Shown in pieces: positions 27,402-35,953 of a stretch of 64,000 bases of DNA. The notes under the pieces were generated by a model. It had not been told where the DNA came from and made no database searches. It saw only the letters and a list, made by a program, of their open reading frames with translations. The position numbers were made by a program, and so were the translations under genes. Numbering within the stretch: the stretch's first letter is position 1; every line of letters begins with the position of its first letter. The stretch is taken from the NCBI RefSeq assembly GCF_006538325.1, contig NZ_BJKK01000010.1, positions 124,001-188,000 on the forward strand, in the 5' to 3' direction. This DNA comes from Alteromonas sp. KUL42. Lineage in GTDB: Bacteria; Pseudomonadota; Gammaproteobacteria; Enterobacterales; Alteromonadaceae.

Positions 27402-28385
27402 ATGACACTTATGAGTGCCAGTGTAACGCAGAGTTTTACACACGCTATTTTGAACCAGCTACAACAGCTGGGCATTCACATTTCCCCGCCATTATTAACG
27501 TTAATACGTCAACACAATGAACAAGGGCGGTTACCGCTAGCCATACAAGATTCATTGTGGATGGAGCTTGAGTCTCATCGTATTGAAGGGTTGGGCCTTA
27601 AGATAGGCTTGTCTATGCTGCCGCAAAACTTCGACAGTATTGGTTTTTTACTGTTAAGCAGTCCTTCGTTGAGTGTGGCAGTAGATAGCCTTATCAACTA
27701 TTCCCCCATAATTGGTGAAGGTGGTGTTTTTGCCAAAGCGCATTCAAAAGAAGGCTGGTGCTTAAAGTATGAGGCCATATTCACAAGCGCAGTAAGCATG
27801 AGAATAGAAGCCATATTTTCAAGTATTGCCACTGGCGCGCGCTGGGTTGCAGGAAAAAACATTACCCCTGTAGCGGTATATTTCAGTCATGAACCGCAAG
27901 CGCCAATGACGCTATACAAACAAGCATTCGGTAACGCTAGCGTTTGTTTTAACCAACCTCAAAATGCGGTTGTATATGATGAGGTCGATTGGCATTTTAG
28001 ACAGCGAGAGGTAAATAGCGCGGTACAGGCACAGATGTTGTCGCTTGCTAACCAGCAACTTGCTCAGCTAAAACCACAGACCTTCGTGGAACAGGTTAGT
28101 GCGTTACTTACCCATCAGCCGTGGCTGTCTCGGGCGCAAATAGCCGCGAGTTTGGCGGTTAGTGAACGTACTTTACAACGACGCTTGAGCGATTTGAATG
28201 TAAACTATCAAACACTGTCGCAAGATATTCGAAAGCAGCACGCGCTAGCACAAATCACCAAACCAAATATTACCCAAGCCAGTTTGGCTGAATACTTGGG
28301 ATACAGTGATGAAAGTGCCTTTGCCAAAGCTTTCAAGCGCTGGACAGGTATGAGGTTTAGAGAATACAGGCTTAAACAGCACTGA
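27402..28385 (+). CDS. AraC-family regulator with arabinose-binding-like N-terminal domain
   Basis: 327 residues. The N-terminal 190 residues resemble the OruR/ArgR-type ligand domain (SLSVAVDSLINYSPIIGEGG); the C-terminal 95 hold the two helix-turn-helix units (SRAQIAASLAVSERTLQRRLSDL and YLGYSDESAFAKAFKRWTG). The start could be ATG27402 or ATG27411. It is divergent from the monooxygenase operon with about 140 bases between, so it probably activates that operon in response to its substrate. A good terminator follows at 28443. Confidence 0.9.
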   Translation: MTLMSASVTQSFTHAILNQLQQLGIHISPPLLTLIRQHNEQGRLPLAIQDSLWMELESHRIEGLGLKIGLSMLPQNFDSIGFLLLSSPSLSVAVDSLINYSPIIGEGGVFAKAHSKEGWCLKYEAIFTSAVSMRIEAIFSSIATGARWVAGKNITPVAVYFSHEPQAPMTLYKQAFGNASVCFNQPQNAVVYDEVDWHFRQREVNSAVQAQMLSLANQQLAQLKPQTFVEQVSALLTHQPWLSRAQIAASLAVSERTLQRRLSDLNVNYQTLSQDIRKQHALAQITKPNITQASLAEYLGYSDESAFAKAFKRWTGMRFREYRLKQH

Positions 28386-28442
28386 TAAAATCCGCGGGCT
28401 TAAGCAAGCGTTTGCTAATCGTAGTGTGAGTTTGAGCTAATT

Positions 28443-28482
28443 GCGATGGGCATACCATAGACATGCCCATCGCGCTGTTTTT
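28443..28482 (+). terminator. Terminator after the AraC gene
   Basis: Arms GCGATGGGCAT and ATGCCCATCGC form a perfect 11-bp stem with a 9-base loop, followed by GCTGTTTTT. Lies between the convergent AraC and maeA genes. Confidence 0.85.
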
Positions 28483-28490
28483 GACGTTAG

Positions 28491-30176
28491 TTATGAAGCA
28501 ATGCGTTCGTAACTGCGATAATGTGCTCGCCAAAACGTCTTCTGTATCTTTTGTGTTAATTCCTGCTCTGTTTGAACAGGGGCAACACCGTCTTCAACTG
28601 CGGCTATGGCAATACTTAATGCAATTTTCTGGCTGATGCTTTGAATGTCGCTAAGGGGAGGAAGTAACCCTCCTTTACCCGTTAGCACAAGAGGCGAACT
28701 TTCAGCCAACGCATTACTGGCGCTCATTAGCATGGCGTTGGTCACTCGTGTTGCACCACAGCTAACTACCGCTAACCCAATTGCGGGAAAGACATAGCTA
28801 TTGTTGCTTTGACTTATTGTATGCTCAACTCCTTCAAGTATTACATTATCAAACGGGCTACCCGTTGCGACCAATGCATTGCCGTTTGTCCAATGTAGAA
28901 TATCACTGGGCGTAGCTTCAGCAAGGCGAGAAGGATTGCTCAATGGCAGTACCACAGGTTGCTTGCAGTGAGCATACATGGCTTCAATTACCATTTGGCT
29001 AAATAAACCGGCTTGTCCACTTACCCCTATGAGCATGTCGGGTTTGATGATATGGATGAGATCAGTTAACGACGCATTTGGATGTTGTGCCAACGCCTGT
29101 GGTGGGGAGACTCTGGCCAAGCGAGCCTGAAAAGGCCTCATGTTTGGCGTGTCGTGGGTTAGTAAGCCGTCTTTGTCTATCACATAAACACGCTGGCGCG
29201 CTTGTTCATCTGTTAAACCCTGTGCAACTAACCTTTCTACCCATTGCTCTGCAATACCGCATCCTGCTGAACCACCGCCTACGAACATAGCGCGCTGTTG
29301 AGTAATATCAACGTTTTTAGCTCTACAGGCGGCGAGCATAGTGGCTACCGCCACCGCAGCCGTGCCTTGTATGTCGTCGTTAAAGCAGCAGAAATCGTTG
29401 CGATAACGTTCTAAGAGCGGCATGGCGTTGTGTTGTGCGAAGTCTTCAAATTGAATCAATGCATCAGGCCAGCGGCGCCGCGCAGCCTGCATGAAGGCGT
29501 CGAGAAACGCATTATATTGCGATTGATCAATACGAGGGTGGCGACAGCCCATGTACATGGGGTCATCAAGTAGCGTTTGATTGTTCGTGCCTACATCTAA
29601 CATAACGGGCAAGGTATACGCAGGGCTAATACCTCCGCATACGGTGTACAAGCTTAGCTTTCCAATGGGAATGCCCATGCCGCCAACACCTTGATCGCCC
29701 AAACCTAATACTCGCTCGCCATCGGTGATCACAATGACTTTCACATTGCGCTTGGTGGCATTTTGTAAAATGGCATCGATACGATCTTTCTGATGATGTG
29801 CAATGAACAAACCCCGTGCGCTGCGATATATATCTGAAAAGCGCTCACACGCTTCTCCAACCGTAGGGGTATAAATAATGGGCATCATCAAATCTATGTG
29901 CTGTGCCACTAAGCGATGGAACAGGGTTTCATTATTGTCTTGAATATCTCTTAAGAAGATATGTCTTTCCATATCACTAGAGAGTTCTTGGTATTGCTGA
30001 AATGTGCGTTCTACTTGTTGTTCTATGGTCTCAAAGCGAGGCGGTAGCAAGCCGTCCAAATTAAATGCAATGCGCTCGTGTTCCGTGAACGCACTGCTTT
30101 TGTTTAGCAAAGGCATGCCAAGAAGTTTTGGCCCTGCGTGGGCCAAATACAAAGGCTTTTGTTGTTTATTTTGCAT
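28491..30176 (-). CDS. maeA: NAD-dependent malic enzyme
   Basis: 561 residues, close to E. coli MaeA along its whole length: YIPYAGP-like start, [38 protein letters not shown] (catalytic Tyr), [27 protein letters not shown] (catalytic Lys region), [15 protein letters not shown] (metal Asp residues) and GGGSAGCG for NAD. It converts malate to pyruvate, CO2 and NADH in the cytoplasm. Last gene in the direction of the sigma-54-driven TonB receptor locus, 43 bases after the DASS carrier, giving that carrier's cargo a direct outlet. No obvious ribosome site precedes the ATG. Confidence 0.95.
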   Translation of the reverse strand: MQNKQQKPLYLAHAGPKLLGMPLLNKSSAFTEHERIAFNLDGLLPPRFETIEQQVERTFQQYQELSSDMERHIFLRDIQDNNETLFHRLVAQHIDLMMPIIYTPTVGEACERFSDIYRSARGLFIAHHQKDRIDAILQNATKRNVKVIVITDGERVLGLGDQGVGGMGIPIGKLSLYTVCGGISPAYTLPVMLDVGTNNQTLLDDPMYMGCRHPRIDQSQYNAFLDAFMQAARRRWPDALIQFEDFAQHNAMPLLERYRNDFCCFNDDIQGTAAVAVATMLAACRAKNVDITQQRAMFVGGGSAGCGIAEQWVERLVAQGLTDEQARQRVYVIDKDGLLTHDTPNMRPFQARLARVSPPQALAQHPNASLTDLIHIIKPDMLIGVSGQAGLFSQMVIEAMYAHCKQPVVLPLSNPSRLAEATPSDILHWTNGNALVATGSPFDNVILEGVEHTISQSNNSYVFPAIGLAVVSCGATRVTNAMLMSASNALAESSPLVLTGKGGLLPPLSDIQSISQKIALSIAIAAVEDGVAPVQTEQELTQKIQKTFWRAHYRSYERIAS

Positions 30177-30219
30177 AGTTAAATGTATCGATTAAATGAA
30201 TGAAGGCTACACGCATAAT

Positions 30220-31704
30220 TTAGAAAACCAGTGGCGCAAGCCATACTGCCAACGCGGTAACCAGCAAAATACTGATGATATTGAGAATGAAACCCGCTCG
30301 AACCATGTGTGGAATACTGATGTAACCCGACGAAAATACAATGGCGTTCGGCGGTGTTGCTACCGGAAGCATAAACGCACAACTCGCGGCAAGTGTAACG
30401 GGAAGTATCAACATCATAGGCTCGCCGCCCATTTCTAAAGCCAACACTGCGACAACAGGTAAAAAAGTGGCTGCGGTGGCTAAGTTGCTGGTTAATTCGG
30501 TTAAGAAGATAACCAAGGCGGTGGCGCACAATACCAGCGTAAACATGCCAAACACATTTAAGTTAACTAGACCTTCTCCAAGCCACTGCGCTAAGCCGGT
30601 TTGCGACACTGCGGCAGCTAAGCTCAGACCTCCGCCAAATAGCACCAATATGCCCCACGGAATGGCTTTCATATCGTTCCATTCCATAAGTGAACCGCTG
30701 CCTTTGCCGTTTGGAATAACAAACAGTGACACGGCTGCTAACATCGCGATACCTGCGTCGGATAAACCGTCTATCGATAACCAATTAGCTAGTAACGGGC
30801 GTGTCATCCACGCCAATGCTACCAAAGCAAAAATAGTTCCCACACGCCATTCTTCTATGCGAATTGGGCCTAGTGCTTGGCGCTGCTTGGCGAGTTCTAT
30901 TCGCGCTGAATCTGGTGTTACGAATGACACAGGGTAAATCCAGCGTGTTAATGACAACCATGCGATAGGCAGCAGGGTAATACTCAGCGGTACACCAATT
31001 AGCATCCACTTTGCAAAATCGAGTTGCACGTTGTAGGTATCGTTCATGAAACCCACTAAAAAGGCATTGGGAGGGGTTCCCACAAGTGTGGACATTCCAC
31101 CAATGGTGGCAGCGTAGGCAATACCTAGTAGAAGCGACAATTGAAAATTGCGTTTTTCTCGCTCAGAAAAGCCCGAGGACTTTCCTTCCAGCGTAGATAC
31201 AATCGACAGCGCAATGGGTAACAACATCATAGTGGTCGATGTGTTTGTCATCCACATGCTCAAAATGGCACTCACAATCATAAAGCCCAAAATGATAGAA
31301 CGGGCAGAGCTACTCACATAACTTAAAATGAAATAGGCAATACGTTTGTGTAAATTCGCTTTCTGTAACGCGGTTGCAATTATAAACCCACCTAAAAATA
31401 AGTAGATGGTCGGGTTGGCATAAGGCGCTGATGCCGCTTTTATCGATAAAATATTAAGTGGTGCGAATACCACAAGCGGCAGTAGCGCAGTAACTGCTAC
31501 ATGCACGGCTTCAGTTGACCACCAAATGGCCATCCATGTTCCCACAGCTGCGGTCATCCATGCGGTTTCGCTAAGCCCACTAGGCTCCGGCAAGCTAGCT
31601 ATTAGCAGGAACATTAGCGGGCCAAGCCATAAACCCACTTTCTGATAGGTTGTTTTAGCGGCTTGCGATATTGAAGGCGTTGTAATTTGCTTATCTACTG
31701 TCAC
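30220..31704 (-). CDS. DASS/SLC13-type sodium:dicarboxylate symporter
   Basis: 494 residues, about 11-12 membrane helices with the divalent anion:sodium symporter marks MWMTNTSTTMMLLPIA (first SNT motif), ELTSNLATAATFLPV (second SNT motif) and CAFMLPVATPPNAIVFSSG near the C-terminus. Inner-membrane uptake of succinate, malate, fumarate or related acids. It starts 5 bases after the alpha/beta hydrolase gene and precedes maeA, so hydrolysis product, uptake and first catabolic step are adjacent. The transporter class fits the DctB/DctD-type sensor genes upstream. Confidence 0.93.
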   Translation of the reverse strand: MTVDKQITTPSISQAAKTTYQKVGLWLGPLMFLLIASLPEPSGLSETAWMTAAVGTWMAIWWSTEAVHVAVTALLPLVVFAPLNILSIKAASAPYANPTIYLFLGGFIIATALQKANLHKRIAYFILSYVSSSARSIILGFMIVSAILSMWMTNTSTTMMLLPIALSIVSTLEGKSSGFSEREKRNFQLSLLLGIAYAATIGGMSTLVGTPPNAFLVGFMNDTYNVQLDFAKWMLIGVPLSITLLPIAWLSLTRWIYPVSFVTPDSARIELAKQRQALGPIRIEEWRVGTIFALVALAWMTRPLLANWLSIDGLSDAGIAMLAAVSLFVIPNGKGSGSLMEWNDMKAIPWGILVLFGGGLSLAAAVSQTGLAQWLGEGLVNLNVFGMFTLVLCATALVIFLTELTSNLATAATFLPVVAVLALEMGGEPMMLILPVTLAASCAFMLPVATPPNAIVFSSGYISIPHMVRAGFILNIISILLVTALAVWLAPLVF

Positions 31705-31709
31705 CGCAA

Positions 31710-32603
31710 CTACCCCTTAACCTTTTCCGGGAACAGATATTTAACGGCATGAGGTACTATTTTGGTGCTGCTATGCCCTACACCTTGAACAACTTCTATG
31801 CGCCATGGCGTTTGAACTTCACGTTCGACCGCTTTATTCATGGCATTGGCATAAAAAGAAAGGCCACGTGAAAACACGTTACGTCCTTGGGCGTTTGCTT
31901 TATCGCTATTGCTTAGTGCTTTTGTGCGCGGCCCCATGTCTTGGTCGCCTAACATAATAGTTAGTGGCTGCTGTAACCATGTGTCTACGTCTTCAAGGGC
32001 ATGTTGTGTATTGCCAAGACCAAAAGGGTAGGGTGTTGAATCGGGCATGGTGAAAAATGCAGGGTTTGCTGCAACCGCTTGAGAAACCGGTGCGTTAGGC
32101 CGATTGAGCATATAAGTATGTACAAAGCCACCGCCAGCAGAGTGCCCGTACAGTGCAAATGTGTCTTGGGTTGACTGAAATTTAACAACAAAGTCGTTAA
32201 AGACTAACTCGGGGACGGAATAAAACTGATGAGATTCGGGTAGTGCGTCCCCCTTACTGTCAGTGTATCCACCAAGGTTATACAGGTACTCACTGTCGCA
32301 AACTTGTAAACTACATCCAATGGCCAGTACGATAATATCGTGTTTCAGGGCGATGCCCTTCCATTGATCTCTATAGTCATCCGCATTGCGTCTGGCGCCG
32401 GGAACAACCAGTAGTATTGGGGTATTCGGTGTGGCTGACTGGGGCACAATAAATTCTACATTAATGTTGCCACCTGCCCACTGGGAAAAAAGATAATTGC
32501 CAATTTCACGCCCTTGCCAAGGCTGTGAAGGAATGGCGGCACAAGCGCTTTGGAAAAACGAAAGCACAATTAGCGCTGCTGTCATAAAAGCTTTTTTAAA
32601 CAT
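31710..32603 (-). CDS. Exported alpha/beta hydrolase (esterase/depolymerase-like)
   Basis: 297 residues with a signal peptide (hydrophobic 8-20) ending QSAC-AA; the cysteine could be lipidated, but the -3 residue is not typical, so periplasmic or outer-membrane location are both open. Serine-hydrolase triad: Ser in YGHSAGGGF (near 174), Asp in MLGDQDMG (near 238) and His in GVGHSS (near 280). The overall plan resembles esterase and PHB-depolymerase-type hydrolases. Placed between a TonB receptor and a dicarboxylate carrier, it likely releases the acid from an ester or polymer (inference). Confidence 0.85.
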   Translation of the reverse strand: MFKKAFMTAALIVLSFFQSACAAIPSQPWQGREIGNYLFSQWAGGNINVEFIVPQSATPNTPILLVVPGARRNADDYRDQWKGIALKHDIIVLAIGCSLQVCDSEYLYNLGGYTDSKGDALPESHQFYSVPELVFNDFVVKFQSTQDTFALYGHSAGGGFVHTYMLNRPNAPVSQAVAANPAFFTMPDSTPYPFGLGNTQHALEDVDTWLQQPLTIMLGDQDMGPRTKALSNSDKANAQGRNVFSRGLSFYANAMNKAVEREVQTPWRIEVVQGVGHSSTKIVPHAVKYLFPEKVKG

Positions 32604-32627
32604 AGTACATCTCTTAAATAAATTTCA

Positions 32628-32649
32628 TCCGGCGCAATACTGCGCCGGA
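32628..32649 (-). terminator. Intercistronic hairpin after the TonB receptor gene
   Basis: Arms TCCGGCGCA and TGCGCCGGA, perfect 9 bp with a 4-base loop, 15 bases after the receptor stop and 25 bases before the hydrolase start. The stretch following on the minus strand (TGAAATTTATTT) is only moderately T-rich. It probably works as partial terminator or mRNA stabiliser so that the receptor is made in excess over downstream proteins. Confidence 0.6.
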
Positions 32650-32664
32650 ATACAACACCTTAAA

Positions 32665-35600
32665 TTAGAAGCTAGCGCGTACATCTAGGTAGAAGTAGCG
32701 ACCATAGTCCTGATGGGCATCGTTAAAGTAACCAAAGCTGGTGGCAGCTAGTGGCGCACGCTCGTCGGTGAGGTTTTTCACACCTAAACGGAATCGGGTA
32801 TCAACATCTTGGATAAGCGCGGTGTAATCAACGGTAGCGTCGAATGTGGTCATGGCTGGAATGTTGAATCGAGTACCATCTTCAAGGGTGAGTTCGGCTT
32901 GATAGAAGCTCCCAATGCGATAAGCCGCAAGTGATGCACCATAGGCGTCTTTGCGCCATGTCATGCGAAGGCTGTGCTTCTCTTTTTGGTTGCCATTGCG
33001 ACGCACCAAGTTGTCAAAGCCCATCACGGGATAGTTTGGAGGCAAAATACCATCGGCCTGTGCTTGCACAAGTTGCTGTGCTAAGCCGCCCGCTTCTTGT
33101 TCAAACTTATCTAAGAATGATGCGTTGTAATCGAGTTTAAAGCGGCCATAATCAGACTTAATGGTGTAGTAAATGCCTAAGTCGTGACCTGATACCGTAC
33201 GCGTATCTAAGTTGGCATAACGGTCGTCAATGTAGTTAATTTGACCGCCGGCACAAATACCTGCATTTTCATAAAAAGCGGCTTCATCGGGGTCAATTTC
33301 ACCGCGATTTACTGCGCTGTTGAAGGTTGCACTGCCGCAATTTGCCGTGCCTTGTTCAAGACGATAGAGCAAATCAAGCAAAGAATGGTTCTCTTCACCC
33401 AATAGACCAATGGTGTCTTTTTTCTCTATGCTCCAGTAGTCAAGAGTAATGGCAAGCCCTTCAAGCGGTTCTACTACAATACCAATCGACGTGTTGTCAG
33501 ATTTTTCTGGTTTTAGCTCGTCACTGCCTTGCGCAATACGCTGAAGCGAGTAGTTACAATCAAGCGTATCTTGCTCTGGATCGCCTCCGTTTTCTGCTGC
33601 ATACAAACAGGCATAGTCAGTTCGCGTTTGTGTACGCGCCACAATTTGCTCGTTAATAGTTACTAGGTTAGGGGCTCGGAATGCTTGCGACCACGAGCCA
33701 CGCAGTAGTACCGGCTCGAAAGGACGATAACCAAACGCAGCTTTACCCACTGTTGTATTGCCAACATCAGAGAAGTTTTCGTATCGCGCCGCCAACTGAA
33801 CGTCTAAGTTTTCCAATACTGGAATTTGGAATTCAGCAAATAAAGAGCTGACATTACGGCTTCCTTGGTTGTCCGGTGTTGGGCTTGAATTCACCACATC
33901 AGATACAAAGGGATAAGTATCACCATCGTTATCAATAAATTGAATTGTGCCATCAAGACGCGGGTCGCGGTCGTCTTTAAATGACTCCTCGCGCCATTCT
34001 ATCCCTGCTACAAATCCGACGGGTCCTGCGGGAAGTTCGAAGATATCTGCATTAGATACTTTAAAATCGAAGGTGGTTAGTTCTGACTCACTTTTGCGAT
34101 AAACACTGACCAGTGCACGTTCGATGTTAGAGTTTTGACCAATAGCAAAAGGGTTATACGCGGCTTCTGTTGTGTCGTTTAACGCTTCTTGCATTAAGGT
34201 ATTCGACACGCGGTTGTGGGTTACGTCATCTTTTGTATCTTTAGAGTAGGAAAGGGCGGTTTCCCAGTCCCAGTTACCTACATAACCGCGAAGGCCTTGT
34301 AGCAATCGAAATGTTTCACCTGAGTTTTCTACAATACGAGGAAGCTCAGCAAAGCGGTAGTTATCTATCTCAAGTGCTAAGCCTTCGCACGGTACACCTT
34401 CCATGACGGCTGGGTTGTCTAGACGATTCGGTGAGCCACATGGGCCAAATGGATTATAGTAGTTATCGGCAGCAACAATAAGTTTAGATGAAGAGAAAGA
34501 AGCAGTAGGGTGACGACGTAAATTGGTATCAGATTTGTAACCCATAATTTCGGTAAACGCTTCCCACCCATTATCAAAGGTGTGATTGATGTTTACGAAA
34601 ATATTGGTTCGTTCTAAAGCCGATGTGAGGTCACGGTTCTCATTCATGTTGAATCGCACTGTGCCTTGACCGTCAGGGGCAGCACATAATCCGTTACCTA
34701 ACTCCCATGCACAGCGTGGATCGCCACTCGGATATGTCTCGAATTCACCGCTTCGGTCAACCAATCCTTCGCTGCGCAAAGGGTTTGATGATGATACCGA
34801 GTCCATAATATCAAACTGGCCGTATAAAGAATTGGCGCTGGTTGAGTCAAACTCTGGGTGCCCATACCAAGGTGAATCAGGTGAAAGTCTGTCGGTTAAG
34901 TCGGCATTTGTCCAACGCGGATCGTCCTGCGAGTTCACGCGATCCCTTTGGTAGTAATTAAAGATAACACCTACGTTGGTTTTACCACCGTTGACGTTTT
35001 TACCCCAGTGTACAGAAAGGGTTTGGTCGTTGCGGGGTAGATTCTCGTATTCTTGCCATTTTACCCGTACGTCCAAGCCAACAAAGTCGGTGGGAGTAAC
35101 GGTATTTACCACACCGGCTACGGCATCGGCACCATAAATTGCTGAAGCACCGTCGCGCAGCACTTCAACGCGCTTAGCACCAAAAACGGGAATAGTTTGT
35201 GAGTTAACAGTATTCACTGGAACAAAACTACCGCCAACTTCTTCAGTTTGATAGGCCGCTGAATTTACCATTCGACGCCCATTCATTAACACAAGGGTAT
35301 TACCCGTACCTATATTTCGAAGGTTAAACGCACCAACATCACCGCGGGCCGCGTTCACACCGCCACTGATGTTGCCTGCTTCGTTAAAAAAGTTTTGGCC
35401 ATTTTCAGGGATCAATTGCAGTAATTCATCACCTGAATCAATGCCCATTGTGGCTATGTCTTCGGCGTCAATTTGAGAAACGGCAAGCGCTTCACTAATT
35501 TCAGCGCCTTTTATTTGAGAGCCAACAACGGCTATTTTTTCAATTTCACTTTCTTTTTCTTCGAGTGTTTGTGCTGAAACAGGCAAGCTTAGTGTGGTTG

Positions 35601-35670
35601 CCACTGCCAAAGCGCATGTTGGTGCTAGCATGCGTTTGTGGCGGATGACCTGGGTAATTTTATTAATCAT
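32665..35670 (-). CDS. TonB-dependent outer-membrane receptor
   Basis: 1001 residues from ATG35670, chosen because AAAGG precedes it; an open extension of 17 codons looks non-coding. Signal peptide to about residue 34 (VSAQ), then a short TonB box region, plug domain (about 45-200, with LVLMNGRRM, VEVLRDGASAIYGADAVAGVVN) and a 22-strand barrel ending in an aromatic C-terminus (YLDVRASF). It belongs to the large-substrate receptor group common in Alteromonas that takes up oligomers rather than only siderophores. First gene behind the sigma-54 promoter at 35765; the cargo is probably the ester or polymer cut by the next gene's hydrolase. Confidence 0.95.
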   Translation of the reverse strand: MINKITQVIRHKRMLAPTCALAVATTLSLPVSAQTLEEKESEIEKIAVVGSQIKGAEISEALAVSQIDAEDIATMGIDSGDELLQLIPENGQNFFNEAGNISGGVNAARGDVGAFNLRNIGTGNTLVLMNGRRMVNSAAYQTEEVGGSFVPVNTVNSQTIPVFGAKRVEVLRDGASAIYGADAVAGVVNTVTPTDFVGLDVRVKWQEYENLPRNDQTLSVHWGKNVNGGKTNVGVIFNYYQRDRVNSQDDPRWTNADLTDRLSPDSPWYGHPEFDSTSANSLYGQFDIMDSVSSSNPLRSEGLVDRSGEFETYPSGDPRCAWELGNGLCAAPDGQGTVRFNMNENRDLTSALERTNIFVNINHTFDNGWEAFTEIMGYKSDTNLRRHPTASFSSSKLIVAADNYYNPFGPCGSPNRLDNPAVMEGVPCEGLALEIDNYRFAELPRIVENSGETFRLLQGLRGYVGNWDWETALSYSKDTKDDVTHNRVSNTLMQEALNDTTEAAYNPFAIGQNSNIERALVSVYRKSESELTTFDFKVSNADIFELPAGPVGFVAGIEWREESFKDDRDPRLDGTIQFIDNDGDTYPFVSDVVNSSPTPDNQGSRNVSSLFAEFQIPVLENLDVQLAARYENFSDVGNTTVGKAAFGYRPFEPVLLRGSWSQAFRAPNLVTINEQIVARTQTRTDYACLYAAENGGDPEQDTLDCNYSLQRIAQGSDELKPEKSDNTSIGIVVEPLEGLAITLDYWSIEKKDTIGLLGEENHSLLDLLYRLEQGTANCGSATFNSAVNRGEIDPDEAAFYENAGICAGGQINYIDDRYANLDTRTVSGHDLGIYYTIKSDYGRFKLDYNASFLDKFEQEAGGLAQQLVQAQADGILPPNYPVMGFDNLVRRNGNQKEKHSLRMTWRKDAYGASLAAYRIGSFYQAELTLEDGTRFNIPAMTTFDATVDYTALIQDVDTRFRLGVKNLTDERAPLAATSFGYFNDAHQDYGRYFYLDVRASF

Positions 35671-35764
35671 TGTTTTACCTTTACGTGTTAAACGGTGTCC
35701 TTGGGTCTGACGTTTTTTCACACCATTGAGGGCGGATGGCGTGCGTTAACATCGATGCAACAAG

Positions 35765-35780
35765 TGCAAAAGCTTTGCCA
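35765..35780 (-). promoter_or_regulatory. Sigma-54 (-24/-12) promoter of the TonB receptor locus
   Basis: The minus strand reads TGGCAAAGCTTTTGCA, matching the consensus TGGCAC-N5-TTGC(A/T) at both GG and GC positions with exact 10-base spacing; the main deviation is A for C after TGGCA. Transcription would begin near 35754, about 85 bases before the receptor ATG. It lies just after the gene for a sigma-54 activator, which supports the call. Confidence 0.78.
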
Positions 35781-35892
35781 TGTTGATTTTGTTTTTAATT
35801 GTTGTTTTATTTCAATGGCTTGTGTTTTGTCTGCTTTGATTTTAGACGGTTGTGGTTCTTATTATGGGCGGGAAGTTACACGTTGCAAATTT

Positions 35893-35920
35893 GTAAATGG
35901 GTGGGTATCCACCCATTTAC
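35893..35920. promoter_or_regulatory. Perfect 12-bp dyad, candidate DctD-type enhancer site
   Basis: Arms GTAAATGGGTGG (35893-35904) and CCACCCATTTAC (35909-35920) are perfect inverted repeats around GTAT. The dyad lies about 113 bases upstream of the -24 element, a usual distance for an upstream activator sequence. It also follows the DctD-like stop by 33 bases, but no T-run follows on the minus strand, so a terminator role is less likely. Confidence 0.6.
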
Positions 35921-35953
35921 GCTGTTTTAACATAAAACGCTAGTAACAGCGAC

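Noticed and set aside
30341..30937. 198-codon frame antisense to the DASS carrier
   Set aside because: Lies wholly within a well-supported membrane transporter gene; its composition (Ala/Asn/Pro/Ser-rich) is that of a reverse-strand shadow.
35748..35770. A second sigma-54-like match (TTGCAC...TTGC) near the receptor promoter
   Set aside because: Spacing between the GC elements is two bases short of the strict requirement.
35893..35920. The 12-bp dyad as terminator of the DctD-like gene
   Set aside because: No T-run follows on the minus strand, and the distance to the sigma-54 promoter fits an enhancer better.
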